Assembly (NCBI GenBank): GCA_963832305.1
Contig: CAWHTU010000003.1
Coordinates: forward strand, 96,605-160,604
Direction: 5' to 3'
Source: Roseiarcus sp963832305
GTDB lineage: Bacteria > Pseudomonadota > Alphaproteobacteria > Rhizobiales > Beijerinckiaceae
Length of the DNA: 64,000 bases
Positions 44,210-52,582 of this stretch are shown piece after piece. The notes beneath the pieces were generated by a model. That model was not told where the DNA came from, made no database searches, and saw only the letters and a list, made by a program, of their open reading frames with translations. The stretch's first letter is position 1. Each line of letters starts with the position of its first letter. The position numbers were made by a program, and so were the translations under genes.

Positions 44210-45564
44210 TGCAGCCCAACAGAGGTCAGGGAGCCGGGCGTCGTTCAATGAGGAAAGGACTCTCCTACCTTGCGTGTGGGGCTGTCGCCGGCGTGCTGCT
44301 GGTGGGCGCTTCGCACGACGCGTTGCGCGCCGCCGGGAGCGGCGCCAACGAGAAGCTCGCGGTCTTCAGCGAAGTGTTCAACAAGGTGCGCGACACCTAT
44401 GTCGAGAAGCCCGATGACGAAAAATTGATGAAGTCGGCGATCGACGGCATGCTTGCGTCGCTCGATCCGCATTCAAATTATTTTGATCCGAAGGCGCTGC
44501 AGGACTTCCAGAGCAGCATGAAGGGCGAGGAATTCGGCGGCCTCGGGCTCGAAGTGATGATGGAGGGCGGGCTCGTCAAGGTGGTGAGCCCGATCGACGA
44601 TACGCCCGCGGCGCGCGCCGGGATGATGTCCGGTGACCTCGTCACCCGCATCGACGACACCGCGGTCAAGGGCCTGAGCTTGAAGGAGGCCGTCGACAAG
44701 ATGCGCGGTCCGGCCAAGTCGCCGGTAAGGCTGACCATCGAGCGCGGCGCCAACCGCGACGTGAAAGAGTTCACGATCGTCCGCGAGATCATCCACGTCC
44801 AATCGGTGCGCTCGCATCTCGAGGGCGGCGACATTGGCTATATCCGCATCACCCAGTTCAATCAGGAGGCCTACGACGGGGTGCGCAAGGCCTTCGACCA
44901 TTTCCGCTCCGACCCCGGGCAGGCGAGTTTGAAAGGCTACATCCTCGACCTGCGCAACAACCCGGGCGGACTGCTCAATCAGGCGGTGGAGATCACCAAC
45001 GCCTTTGTCGACAGCGGCGACATCGTCTCGACCCGCGGCCGAACCCCCGACCAGGGGCAACGCTACTCCGCTCGCGCCGGCGTGAATCTCGCGCAGAACA
45101 AGCCGCTTGTCGTGCTCATCAACGGCGGCTCGGCCTCGGCGTCGGAGATCGTCTCGGGCGCGTTGCAGGATCTCAGGCGGGCGACCCTGATCGGGACGCG
45201 CTCGTTCGGCAAAGGGTCGGTCCAGACCATCCTGCCGCTCGGCGAGAACGGCGCGCTCAAGCTGACGACCGCCCGCTATTACACGCCATCGGGCCGCTCG
45301 ATCCAGGCCAAGGGCATCGATCCCGACATCAGGGTGCTCGAGAACATCCCGGACGACCTCAAGGGTAAAGTGTCCAGCTTGGGAGAAGCCTCGCTCGCCG
45401 GTCATCTGAAGAACGGCGAAGAGGAGGAGAAGGGCTCCGACGCTTACGTCCCGCCCGATCGCGCCAAAGACACGCAACTCGAGGCCGCCGTCGAGTTGCT
45501 GCACGGCGCCAAGGCCGAGACGTTGAGAAGTCCCGATCCGCCGGCGGCCGTGACTTCGCAATGA
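44209..45564 (+). CDS. S41 family C-terminal processing protease, tandem paralog
   Basis: A 451-residue second CtpA, strongly similar throughout to the preceding one (NKVRDTYVEKPDDEKLMKSA, EFGGLGLEVMMEGGLVKVV, INGGSASASEIVSGALQD, GTRSFGKGSVQTILPL). Catalytic Ser and Lys are present. It begins with ATG at 44209 sharing one base with the upstream stop; an ATG at 44248 just before the hydrophobic segment is an alternative. The pair appears to be a local duplication that has kept both active sites. Confidence 0.9.
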   Translation: MQPNRGQGAGRRSMRKGLSYLACGAVAGVLLVGASHDALRAAGSGANEKLAVFSEVFNKVRDTYVEKPDDEKLMKSAIDGMLASLDPHSNYFDPKALQDFQSSMKGEEFGGLGLEVMMEGGLVKVVSPIDDTPAARAGMMSGDLVTRIDDTAVKGLSLKEAVDKMRGPAKSPVRLTIERGANRDVKEFTIVREIIHVQSVRSHLEGGDIGYIRITQFNQEAYDGVRKAFDHFRSDPGQASLKGYILDLRNNPGGLLNQAVEITNAFVDSGDIVSTRGRTPDQGQRYSARAGVNLAQNKPLVVLINGGSASASEIVSGALQDLRRATLIGTRSFGKGSVQTILPLGENGALKLTTARYYTPSGRSIQAKGIDPDIRVLENIPDDLKGKVSSLGEASLAGHLKNGEEEEKGSDAYVPPDRAKDTQLEAAVELLHGAKAETLRSPDPPAAVTSQ

Positions 45565-46082
45565 TCTTCGCCCGATGGCTCTCGGCCGTCGGGCTCCTGG
45601 CCGTCGCTCTAGCGGCAGCGCCGGGACTCGCGCGGGCGCAGGAAGGGTCGGGCTGCGGCGGCTTTAAGTGGCCGCTCGAAGCCGAGCGGGCCGCGCTCAT
45701 CCGCGCCGACAAGCCTTCGCTCGCCAACGGCGGGGCGCTCCCCCTGAGTGTGGCGACGACGCTTGAGCTTCAGCCGCTGGCCAGCGCCGGCTTGCCGAAA
45801 GCCCCGGAACGGGCGCCGAAATTGGCGCGGGCGTTCGCGGGCCATTTCACCCTCGCCGCCCCCGCGAAACCGGGGATCTACCGGATCACGATCTCCTCGG
45901 GCGGCTGGGTCGACGTCCTCGACGGCGACGCCTATTTGCATCCGAAGGCCTTCAGCGGCGCGACGGCATGCGACGGGATGCGCAAGAGCGTCAAATTCGA
46001 CCTGCCGTCCCGCCCGCTTGTGCTGCAGTTCAGCGGCGTCGAGGGCGATCGGCTCTCGGCCATCGTCTCGGCCGACCAGTAG
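45561..46082 (+). CDS. Secreted protein of unknown function, in the ctpA operon
   Basis: 173 residues with a signal peptide (about 1-26, cleavage after ARAQ). The mature part contains two Cys (GSGCGGFKWPLE and ATACDGMRK) and a beta-rich middle (FTLAAPAKPGIYRITISSGG). Its ATG overlaps the stop of the second ctpA (ATGA), so it is made with the proteases. I do not recognise a named function. The Cys pair may form a disulfide. Confidence 0.72.
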   Translation: MIFARWLSAVGLLAVALAAAPGLARAQEGSGCGGFKWPLEAERAALIRADKPSLANGGALPLSVATTLELQPLASAGLPKAPERAPKLARAFAGHFTLAAPAKPGIYRITISSGGWVDVLDGDAYLHPKAFSGATACDGMRKSVKFDLPSRPLVLQFSGVEGDRLSAIVSADQ

Positions 46083-46110
46083 CGTCCTTTCGGCGAAGCT
46101 GGGCGCCGCC

Positions 46111-47712
46111 TCAGTGCCGGAAATGCCGCATCCCCGTGAACACCATCGCGGCTCCCGCTTCGTCGGCGGCGGCGATCACCTCCGCGTCGCGCACCGAACC
46201 TCCCGGCTGGATGACTGCGGTCGCGCCGGCTTCGATCGTCGCAACGAGGCCGTCGGCGAACGGGAAGAAGGCGTCGGAGGCGACGACCGAGCCTCGGGTT
46301 CGCGGCTCGGTCGAGCCCGCGGTCGCCGCCGCCTCTTCGGCCTTGCGCGCAGCGAGGCGGGCCGAGTCGACCCGCGACATCTGCCCGGCGCCGATTCCCA
46401 CGGTCGCGCCGTCCCTTGCGTAGACGATGGCGTTCGACTTCACATGTTTGGCGACCCGCCAGGCGAACTTGAGGTCCGCCATTTCGCCTGAAGTCGGCGC
46501 GCGTTTGGTCACGACCTTGAGAGCCTGGCCATCCAGCGCGCCGTTGTCGCGATCCTGGACCAGGAGGCCGCCGGCGACTGACCTTACGGAAAGACTCGGA
46601 GAAGCAGGGTCGGGCAGCGCGCTCGCGATGAGGAGCCGAAGGTTCTTTCTCGCTGCGACGATCTTGAGCGCCTCCTCGTCCGCGTCCGGCGCGATGATCA
46701 CCTCGGTGAACAGCTCCACGATCTTGTGCGCGCTCGCCGCATCGAGCCGCCGGTTGAGCGCGATGACGCCGCCGAAGGCCGAAACGGGATCGCAGGCCAG
46801 CGCCTGCTCATAGGCCTCGATGAGCGTTGCGCCGAGCGCGACGCCGCACGGGTTGGCGTGCTTGATGATCGCCACTGCGGCGCTGTCCGCGGGATCGAAT
46901 TCGGCCACGAGCTCATAGGCCGCGTCGGTATCGTTGATGTTGTTGTAGGACAGCTCCTTGCCCTGGACCTGGCGCGCGGTCGCGACGCCCGGGCGGGCCT
47001 CGGCGGTCAGGTACAGCGCCGCGCTCTGATGCGGATTCTCGCCATAGCGCAGCGCGCCGAAGCTTGGATGCAGGACGCCGCCGAAAGCGCGCCATTTCGG
47101 CGCGGGCTCGCGAATCTCCCGCGCAAGCCAGTTCGAGATCGCGGCGTCGTAGACCGCTGTCCGGGCGTAGGCCTTCTGCGCCATCCGCCGGCGGAAGGCG
47201 AGGCTGGTCGCCCCCGCGTGCAGCCGCAATTCCTGGATCAGCGCGGGATAGTCGTCAACGTCGACGATCACGACCACGTCGTCGTGATTCTTGGCCCCGG
47301 CGCGGATCATCGCCGGGCCGCCGATGTCGATATTCTCGATCCTGTCTTCGAACGAGACGCTTCGCTTAAGCGTCGCCTCGAACGGATAGAGATTGACGAC
47401 CAGAAGGTCGATCGGCGCGATGTCGTTGGCGATCATCGCCGCCTGATGGGCCGGCTCGGAGCGGATCGCAAGCAAGCCGCCATGCACGCGCGGGTGCAGC
47501 GTCTTCAGCCGCCCGTCCATCATCTCGGGGAAGCCGGTGATCTGCGCCACGTCGACGACCGCAAGGCCAGCGCCGCTCAACGCCGCCGCCGTGCCGCCAG
47601 TCGACATGAGCTCAACGCCGCCTTCGGCGAGCGCGCGCGCCAGATCAACGAGGCCCGCCTTGTCGGAAACGGAAAGGAGCGCCCGCCCGACCCTGACGAT
47701 ATCGGTTGCCAT
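46111..47712 (-). CDS. purH: Bifunctional AICAR transformylase / IMP cyclohydrolase
   Basis: Last two steps of IMP synthesis. 533 residues: the cyclohydrolase domain starts RALLSVSDKAGLVDLARALA and has STGGTAAALSGAGL, and the transformylase domain has the KHANPCG motif near residue 280 and ends with DAEVIAAADEAGAAMVFTGM and RHFRH. The ATG at 47712 is chosen because the extra residues from an upstream ATG (47766) are not family-like. Confidence 0.95.
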   Translation of the reverse strand: MATDIVRVGRALLSVSDKAGLVDLARALAEGGVELMSTGGTAAALSGAGLAVVDVAQITGFPEMMDGRLKTLHPRVHGGLLAIRSEPAHQAAMIANDIAPIDLLVVNLYPFEATLKRSVSFEDRIENIDIGGPAMIRAGAKNHDDVVVIVDVDDYPALIQELRLHAGATSLAFRRRMAQKAYARTAVYDAAISNWLAREIREPAPKWRAFGGVLHPSFGALRYGENPHQSAALYLTAEARPGVATARQVQGKELSYNNINDTDAAYELVAEFDPADSAAVAIIKHANPCGVALGATLIEAYEQALACDPVSAFGGVIALNRRLDAASAHKIVELFTEVIIAPDADEEALKIVAARKNLRLLIASALPDPASPSLSVRSVAGGLLVQDRDNGALDGQALKVVTKRAPTSGEMADLKFAWRVAKHVKSNAIVYARDGATVGIGAGQMSRVDSARLAARKAEEAAATAGSTEPRTRGSVVASDAFFPFADGLVATIEAGATAVIQPGGSVRDAEVIAAADEAGAAMVFTGMRHFRH

Positions 47713-47906
47713 CGGCGAATGCCCCCGCTGCGTGGGTGAGGAGTTTTTGTTGCAGTGCAATAGCATGGCGGGAACCGCTCAGGAACTGTCGAAGGGACAG
47801 AAATTCAACTCACCGAAACGTTATGCTCAGGGGGATTGTCCCGGCTCCGCCGCTTCTTACGTTTGGGCCACGGGTCCGAAAACGAACTGGCTTTGAGGAA
47901 CATCCG

Positions 47907-48146
47907 ATGGTCAAGACAATTGCTTTGATCGCCTTGGGCGCCGCGCTCGGGCTTGCGCCGGCTGCGGCTCTCGCCGAGCAGGGCGCCTCGTCGTCTTATG
48001 GCAGCGTCGGCTGGGGACCGCGCATCCCGACCCAGGAGCTGACGCCATTCGACCGCAAGTGGAATCACGCCAACCAGTCGAAGTATCAGGCGCAGGACGG
48101 GGCCGAATGGCTGCGCCAGCACGGCAAGAGCCCGTTCCCGTTCTGA
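47907..48146 (+). CDS. Small secreted protein, paralog 1
   Basis: 79 residues: a signal peptide (1-23, ending ALAEQ) and a mature peptide with SSSYGSVGWGPRIPTQ, KWNHANQ, YQAQDGAEWLRQHGK and a FPF end. GAGGAA precedes the ATG at 47907. The gene is followed by a strong terminator and by a close paralog. I do not recognise the family. The Trp/Tyr/Gly-rich head and the strict C-terminal pattern suggest a conserved periplasmic or secreted role. Confidence 0.78.
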   Translation: MVKTIALIALGAALGLAPAAALAEQGASSSYGSVGWGPRIPTQELTPFDRKWNHANQSKYQAQDGAEWLRQHGKSPFPF

Positions 48147-48166
48147 CGCGCGCGGCGGCGCCCGAT

Positions 48167-48192
48167 AGCCGGCCAGAATAGGCCGGCTGTTT
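48167..48192 (+). terminator. Rho-independent terminator after small secreted protein 1
   Basis: The stem AGCCGGCC / GGCCGGCT closes around AGAATA and is followed by GTTT. It lies 20 bases after the stop at 48146. Confidence 0.75.
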
Positions 48193-48332
48193 GACGATTC
48201 AGTGTTGCGGCGCTTGAAACTTTTGCGGTCTTCGTCCGTTAGGACATTGAATACCCGGCAACGCCTCGGTGTTCTGGATGGATGGTGGTCTCACAATCCA
48301 TCGCGCCGCGTCTCCCAAAGGAAAGAATTCCA

Positions 48333-48575
48333 ATGTTCAAAGTCATTGCAATGATCGGGCTCGGCGCGGCTCTCGCCTTCCTGCCGGCCGTAGCTCTCGC
48401 CCAGCAGGGAACTTCGTCCTCCTACGGAAGTGTTGGCTGGGGACCGGTCATTCCGACGCAATCGCTCACCAATAAAGAGCGCGCCTGGAATCACGACAAT
48501 CAGGCCAGATATCAGGCCGAAGATGACGCCGAATATTTGCGGCAGCACGGGAAGGGCCTGTTTCCGTTCTTCTGA
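48333..48575 (+). CDS. Small secreted protein, paralog 2
   Basis: 80 residues, similar to the protein at 47907 over its full length: signal peptide ending ALAQQ, then SSSYGSVGWGPVIPTQ, AWNHDNQ, YQAEDDAEYLRQHGK and a terminal FPFF. AGGAAAG precedes the ATG at 48333. It has its own upstream region, since a terminator separates it from paralog 1, so the two copies may be expressed under different conditions. Confidence 0.78.
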   Translation: MFKVIAMIGLGAALAFLPAVALAQQGTSSSYGSVGWGPVIPTQSLTNKERAWNHDNQARYQAEDDAEYLRQHGKGLFPFF

Positions 48576-48596
48576 CGGGCCAACGCCTTCGTTGCG

Positions 48597-49982
48597 CTAT
48601 TCCGCTTTGACGAGCCGGGCCGCGAAGAAACCGTCGAGGCCAGATCGCCTCGGATTGTCGCTCCAGAGGTGACAGGGCAGCGTCCGCATGTCTCCCTGCG
48701 GCGTCACGCATTCGGCCAGGCCGCCCATCTCTTCCGCGGCGATAGGCAGTCGCCGCACGTCGGGATTGCGGCGGAGGACCGCGGCGATCTGCGCTTCGCC
48801 CTCCTCCGGTTCGAGCGAGCACACGCAGTAGACGACGGCGCCGCCAGGCCGCGTCAGCGCCACCGCCTTGTCGATGAGCTGGGCCTGTAGCCTGACGAGC
48901 GGGGGGAGATCCCCCGGCCGCTTGATCCAGGCGACGTCAGGATGGCGGCGGATGGTGCCGGTCGCAGTGCACGGCGCGTCCAGGAGCACGGCGTCGAACG
49001 GCGGCGCGTCGAAAGTGAGGGCGTCAGCGACCACGATCTCGGAAGTGAGGCGCAGGCGCTCGAAATTGGCGGCGAGCAGCTTGAGCCTTTCGGCCGAACG
49101 ATCGACCGTCGTCACCTCGGCGCCCGCTGCGGCGAGTTCGGCCGCCTTCCCGCCCGGCGCGGCGCAGAGATCAACGATCCGCATGCCCGCGCGGGGCCGA
49201 AGAAGCCGCGCCGGCAGCGCCGCTGCGGCGTCCTGCACCCACCATTCGCCGGCCCCATAGCCTTCGAGTTCAGCGACCGCCTGATGGGTGTCGAGGCGCA
49301 CCGAGCCGGTCGGCAGCACGATCCCGCCGAGGCGTTGAGCCCAGCCGGAAGGGTCGCTCTTGACGCTGATGTCGAGGGTCGGCTCCGTACCGTGCGCCGC
49401 GGCGATGGCGCGCGCCGTGCTCTCGCCATAAGTCGCCCGCCAGCGCTGGGCGAGCCAGGCAGGCGTGTCGTCGTCGAGCGGATCGGAGCTCGCGAGGATC
49501 GCGTCGCGGTCGCGCGCGATCGCGCGCAGCACCGCGTTGGCGAGCGCCGCGAACGGGGCGCTCGCCGGATCGGCTCGCGTCGCCTTGACGGCGAGGTCGA
49601 CGGCCGCATGATCGGGCGTATCGAGAAACAGGATCTGCGCGGCGGCTGCGATGAGCACCCATTCGAGGGCGCCGCCGCGCTTCGGCATTCCCCTTTCCAT
49701 CCGCCGCGCCAGCGCCTTGCGGATCGTGCCGAGCCGGCGCAGCGCAACGGTCGCGATCGAGCGCGCGAGCGCCCGGTCGCGAGCATCGAGTGCACCCGCC
49801 CGCAGTGAAAGGTCGGCGGCGAGCCGCTCTTCGAGCGGACGGGCAAGCGTCAGCGCTTCGGCGACCGCGCGCGCCGCCGCGACCCGCGCCGCCATGCCCG
49901 GCGGCGCAGGCGCCGGGGTCTCGGGACGCCCGGCATGAAACCCGCGCGATTGACGCGCCAAACGACCCTCGCTTCGAATCAA
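48597..49982 (-). CDS. rsmB: RsmB/NOP family rRNA (cytosine-5)-methyltransferase
   Basis: 461 residues: a NusB-like N-terminal helical domain (about 30-160) and a SAM-dependent methyltransferase domain. The SAM loop is IVDLCAAPGGKAAELAAAGA, and the two catalytic cysteines are in LDAPCTATGT and VYCVCSLEPEEGE. It should methylate C967 of 16S rRNA. An internal ATG near residue 30 could be the true start because the first 29 residues are not family-like. Confidence 0.9.
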   Translation of the reverse strand: MIRSEGRLARQSRGFHAGRPETPAPAPPGMAARVAAARAVAEALTLARPLEERLAADLSLRAGALDARDRALARSIATVALRRLGTIRKALARRMERGMPKRGGALEWVLIAAAAQILFLDTPDHAAVDLAVKATRADPASAPFAALANAVLRAIARDRDAILASSDPLDDDTPAWLAQRWRATYGESTARAIAAAHGTEPTLDISVKSDPSGWAQRLGGIVLPTGSVRLDTHQAVAELEGYGAGEWWVQDAAAALPARLLRPRAGMRIVDLCAAPGGKAAELAAAGAEVTTVDRSAERLKLLAANFERLRLTSEIVVADALTFDAPPFDAVLLDAPCTATGTIRRHPDVAWIKRPGDLPPLVRLQAQLIDKAVALTRPGGAVVYCVCSLEPEEGEAQIAAVLRRNPDVRRLPIAAEEMGGLAECVTPQGDMRTLPCHLWSDNPRRSGLDGFFAARLVKAE

Positions 49983-50110
49983 AATTGCCGGCCGCCCATA
50001 CTAAGTCTATACGCGAAATCCGCCGCGGGCTTGCGTCAGGCTGGCGGCGGTGGGCGAGCCCGGCGCTGCGGCCATTTTCTCGCGAACGGAAGCCGGAGGC
50101 GAGCGCACTC

Positions 50111-50329
50111 ATGAACGCCAAGGTTCCCGATCCGGCCGCCGGCCCGCGGGCCAACTCCCCAGCCCAGGACCGCAACCTGCCCCCGGCGGCGCGGCGCGCG
50201 CTTGAGGAAGCAGCGGCGCGGCGCGCCGAGCCCAGGCCGGCGAACCCCCGCGAGTTCAATGGCCGGGGCGGCCCCGATCCCGTCCGCTACGGCGACTGGG
50301 AGGTGAAGGGCCTGGCGAGCGACTTTTAA
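50111..50329 (+). CDS. DUF1674 protein, succinate dehydrogenase assembly factor 4 family
   Basis: A 72-residue protein whose second half carries the family signature NPREFNGRGGPDPVRYGDWE followed by VKGLASDF at the C-terminus. Mitochondrial SDHAF4 helps flavinylated SdhA join its partner; a similar role in bacteria is inferred. The ATG at 50111 is the only family-consistent start. It is divergent from rsmB across about 130 bases and ends 19 bases before the convergent depolymerase gene. Confidence 0.85.
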   Translation: MNAKVPDPAAGPRANSPAQDRNLPPAARRALEEAAARRAEPRPANPREFNGRGGPDPVRYGDWEVKGLASDF

Positions 50330-50347
50330 AGCGTGTTGCAGAGCGCG

Positions 50348-51643
50348 CTAGACGCCGGCCAGGCGCCGGGCGCCGTTCGTCTTCGGCTTGTGCGGCTTGG
50401 CGGCCGCCTCCGTTCCGGCGATGAACTCGCGAATGCGCGGCGCAATCTCCTTGCGGAAGCGCGAGCCGTTGAAGACGCCATAATGGCCGACCCCCTCAGC
50501 CAAGTAATAGTGCTTCCTCGCTTCGGGGATATTGACGCACAATTCATTGGCGGCGCAGGTCTGGCCCACCCCGGAAATGTCGTCCTTCTCCCCTTCCACG
50601 CTCAAGAGGCCGGCCTTGCGGATCGCGGCGAGGTCGACCCGCTGCCCGCGGTGGGTCATCTCGCCCTTTGGCAACGCGTGGCGCACGAACACCGTCTCGA
50701 CGGTCTGCATGTAGTACTCGGCGGCGAGATCCATCACGGCGAGATATTCGTCGTAGAACTCGCGGTGCTTTTCGGCCGAATCGCCGTCGCCGGAAACTAG
50801 ATGGTTGAACATGTCGAGGTGCGCGCTGACGTGGCGATCGAGATTCATCGCCATGAAGCCGGAGAGCTGGAGAAAGCCTGGATAGACCTCCCGCCCGAAG
50901 CCCGGATAGGGGAACGGCACGGTGTGCAGGCAGTTGCGGCGGAACCATTCGACGCCGCGCTTCTCGGCGAGCTTGTTGACCTCGGTCGGACTGCGTCTCG
51001 TGTCGACCGGGCCCCCCATCAGGGTCATGCTGGCGGGGGCATTGGCGTCGCCCCCGGCCTCCATAAGCGCCGCCGCGGCGAGCAGCGGCACCGAGGGCTG
51101 GCAGACACCGATCGTGTGGACGCCGGGGCCGAGATGAGCAAGTGCTTCGCGCAGGTAGTCGATATAGTCGTCAAGGTCGAAAGAGCCGACCGCCAGCGGG
51201 ACCATGCGCGCGTCCGCCCAGTCGGTAATATAGACATCGAAATGGGGGAGAAACGCTTCGACCGTTCCCCGCAGCAAAGTCGCGTAGTGACCGGACATCG
51301 GCGCGACGATCAGGAGCTTCGGCTGACTGGCTCCCTCTGCGAACTCGGGCCGGACGAAGCGGAGCAGATTGCAGAACGGCCTGGCCCAGACGACGTCCTC
51401 GAGCACTGGAGTCACGATGCCGCCGACCTTGATTTCGCCGAGCCCAAAGGTCGGCTTGCCATAGCGGCGGGTCATTCGTTCGAACAATTCCGCGCCAGCC
51501 GAGATGTTCTTGCCCAGCGCGGTGCTGGAGAGCGGATTCCAGGGATTGCGAAAGACGAAATGCGCAGCGTCGGATATTGCCCGCGCAGGCGCCAGAGCGG
51601 CATGGGCCATCTCGTAGAGCTGATAGGGATAGCTTGGAGACAT
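50348..51643 (-). CDS. phaZ: Intracellular polyhydroxyalkanoate depolymerase
   Basis: It mobilises stored PHB. 431 residues: SPSYPYQLYEMAHAALAPAR at the start, the long family block VAPMSGHYATLLRGTVEAFL, the nucleophile Cys in IGVCQPSVPLLAA and the C-terminal catalytic His in LAEGVGHYGVFNGSRF. The ATG at 51643 matches the family N-terminus; the longer frame from 51745 does not. Its presence implies that the organism stores PHA. Confidence 0.93.
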   Translation of the reverse strand: MSPSYPYQLYEMAHAALAPARAISDAAHFVFRNPWNPLSSTALGKNISAGAELFERMTRRYGKPTFGLGEIKVGGIVTPVLEDVVWARPFCNLLRFVRPEFAEGASQPKLLIVAPMSGHYATLLRGTVEAFLPHFDVYITDWADARMVPLAVGSFDLDDYIDYLREALAHLGPGVHTIGVCQPSVPLLAAAALMEAGGDANAPASMTLMGGPVDTRRSPTEVNKLAEKRGVEWFRRNCLHTVPFPYPGFGREVYPGFLQLSGFMAMNLDRHVSAHLDMFNHLVSGDGDSAEKHREFYDEYLAVMDLAAEYYMQTVETVFVRHALPKGEMTHRGQRVDLAAIRKAGLLSVEGEKDDISGVGQTCAANELCVNIPEARKHYYLAEGVGHYGVFNGSRFRKEIAPRIREFIAGTEAAAKPHKPKTNGARRLAGV

Positions 51644-51912
51644 AAAGACGGACCGGTTACCGAAGAGGCGCTGACGAATCCTCTGACATGCCAGCCTATC
51701 GCTGCAGTGAATTATATCAAATAGGTCTAAAGGATGAGTCCACAAGAAGCGGATTCGTTGCGGTCCGGAACGTCGCGCGGACCTATCCGGTCGCGCCGCG
51801 CTTCGCCGCCCTCTGGCGGCTGCCGGTTTTCAGTCGGCCGACAACGTCCAGGCAGGCGCCGAAGTCGCCGCCCCGCGCCCGCCTTTGCACCGCGTGGTCG
51901 CTTGCGGGCGGA

Positions 51913-52254
51913 TCAGGCCCCGGCCTGGCTCTTCACCTGAACGCCGGCGTCGGCGAGGATCGCCGCCAGCTCGCCCGACTGGAACATCTCGCGCGTGATG
52001 TCGCACCCGCCGACAAATTCGCCCTTGACGTAGAGCTGGGGAATCGTCGGCCAATTGGCGTATTCCTTGATTCCCTGACGAATATCGGCGTCCTCAAGCA
52101 CATTGACGCCGACCACCGGCGCGCCGAGATAGTCCAGGATCTGGATCACCTGGCCCGAGAACCCGCATTGGGGGAATTCCGGCGTTCCCTTCATAAACAG
52201 CACGACCGGGTTTTCCGAAATCACCTTCTCGATACGTTCGCGAGCATTCGGCAT
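51913..52254 (-). CDS. grxD: Monothiol glutaredoxin Grx4 family
   Basis: A 113-residue iron-sulfur carrier. It has FMKGTPEFPQCGFSGQVIQI with the CGFS active site near residue 30, WPTIPQLYVKGEFVGGCDI and a C-terminal helix. It passes 2Fe-2S clusters to apoproteins. The ATG at 52254 fits the family, and longer frames do not. Confidence 0.95.
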   Translation of the reverse strand: MPNARERIEKVISENPVVLFMKGTPEFPQCGFSGQVIQILDYLGAPVVGVNVLEDADIRQGIKEYANWPTIPQLYVKGEFVGGCDITREMFQSGELAAILADAGVQVKSQAGA

Positions 52255-52582
52255 GGAGCAAGTCCTCATTCGCGCGGGAGTCAAGGTCCCGCCGTCTTCA
52301 CGCCACTTGATATAGCGCGGCCGGGCCTTCGCCGCCAGCGGGGAGCCTGACAAAATGGCGCGCGCCGGGAAGCAACAGAAACTGGGGTTTCGCCGGATGA
52401 GCGGATTCAAGGAGCTCGCTTTAGCCGCCTCTTTGGAAAGGTCAGGGCCACAATGTGTTTAAACTGTGACGCCCATCACAGCGGCGACGGTCAGTTTGGC
52501 ATAGTTGTAGAATGGGCTTTTGCGTCGGCTCGCATCGAATTTGGGCAATGAATGGGAGACAGACCTCAAATGGGAGGATGAT
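52255..52582. other. Divergent intergenic region between grxD and a cytochrome gene
   Basis: It should carry promoters for both genes. The right half holds a CRP/FNR-type palindrome (listed separately). The left half (52255-52460) shows no gene or repeat that I can support. Confidence 0.5.
52464..52481 (+). promoter_or_regulatory. CRP/FNR-family operator
   Basis: CTGTGA-N6-TCACAG (spacer CGCCCA) is a perfect inverted repeat and contains the CRP consensus TGTGA-N6-TCACA. It lies about 100 bases upstream of the di-haem cytochrome start at 52583. Alphaproteobacterial CRP-like regulators use similar sites, so which family member binds is open. Confidence 0.65.
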
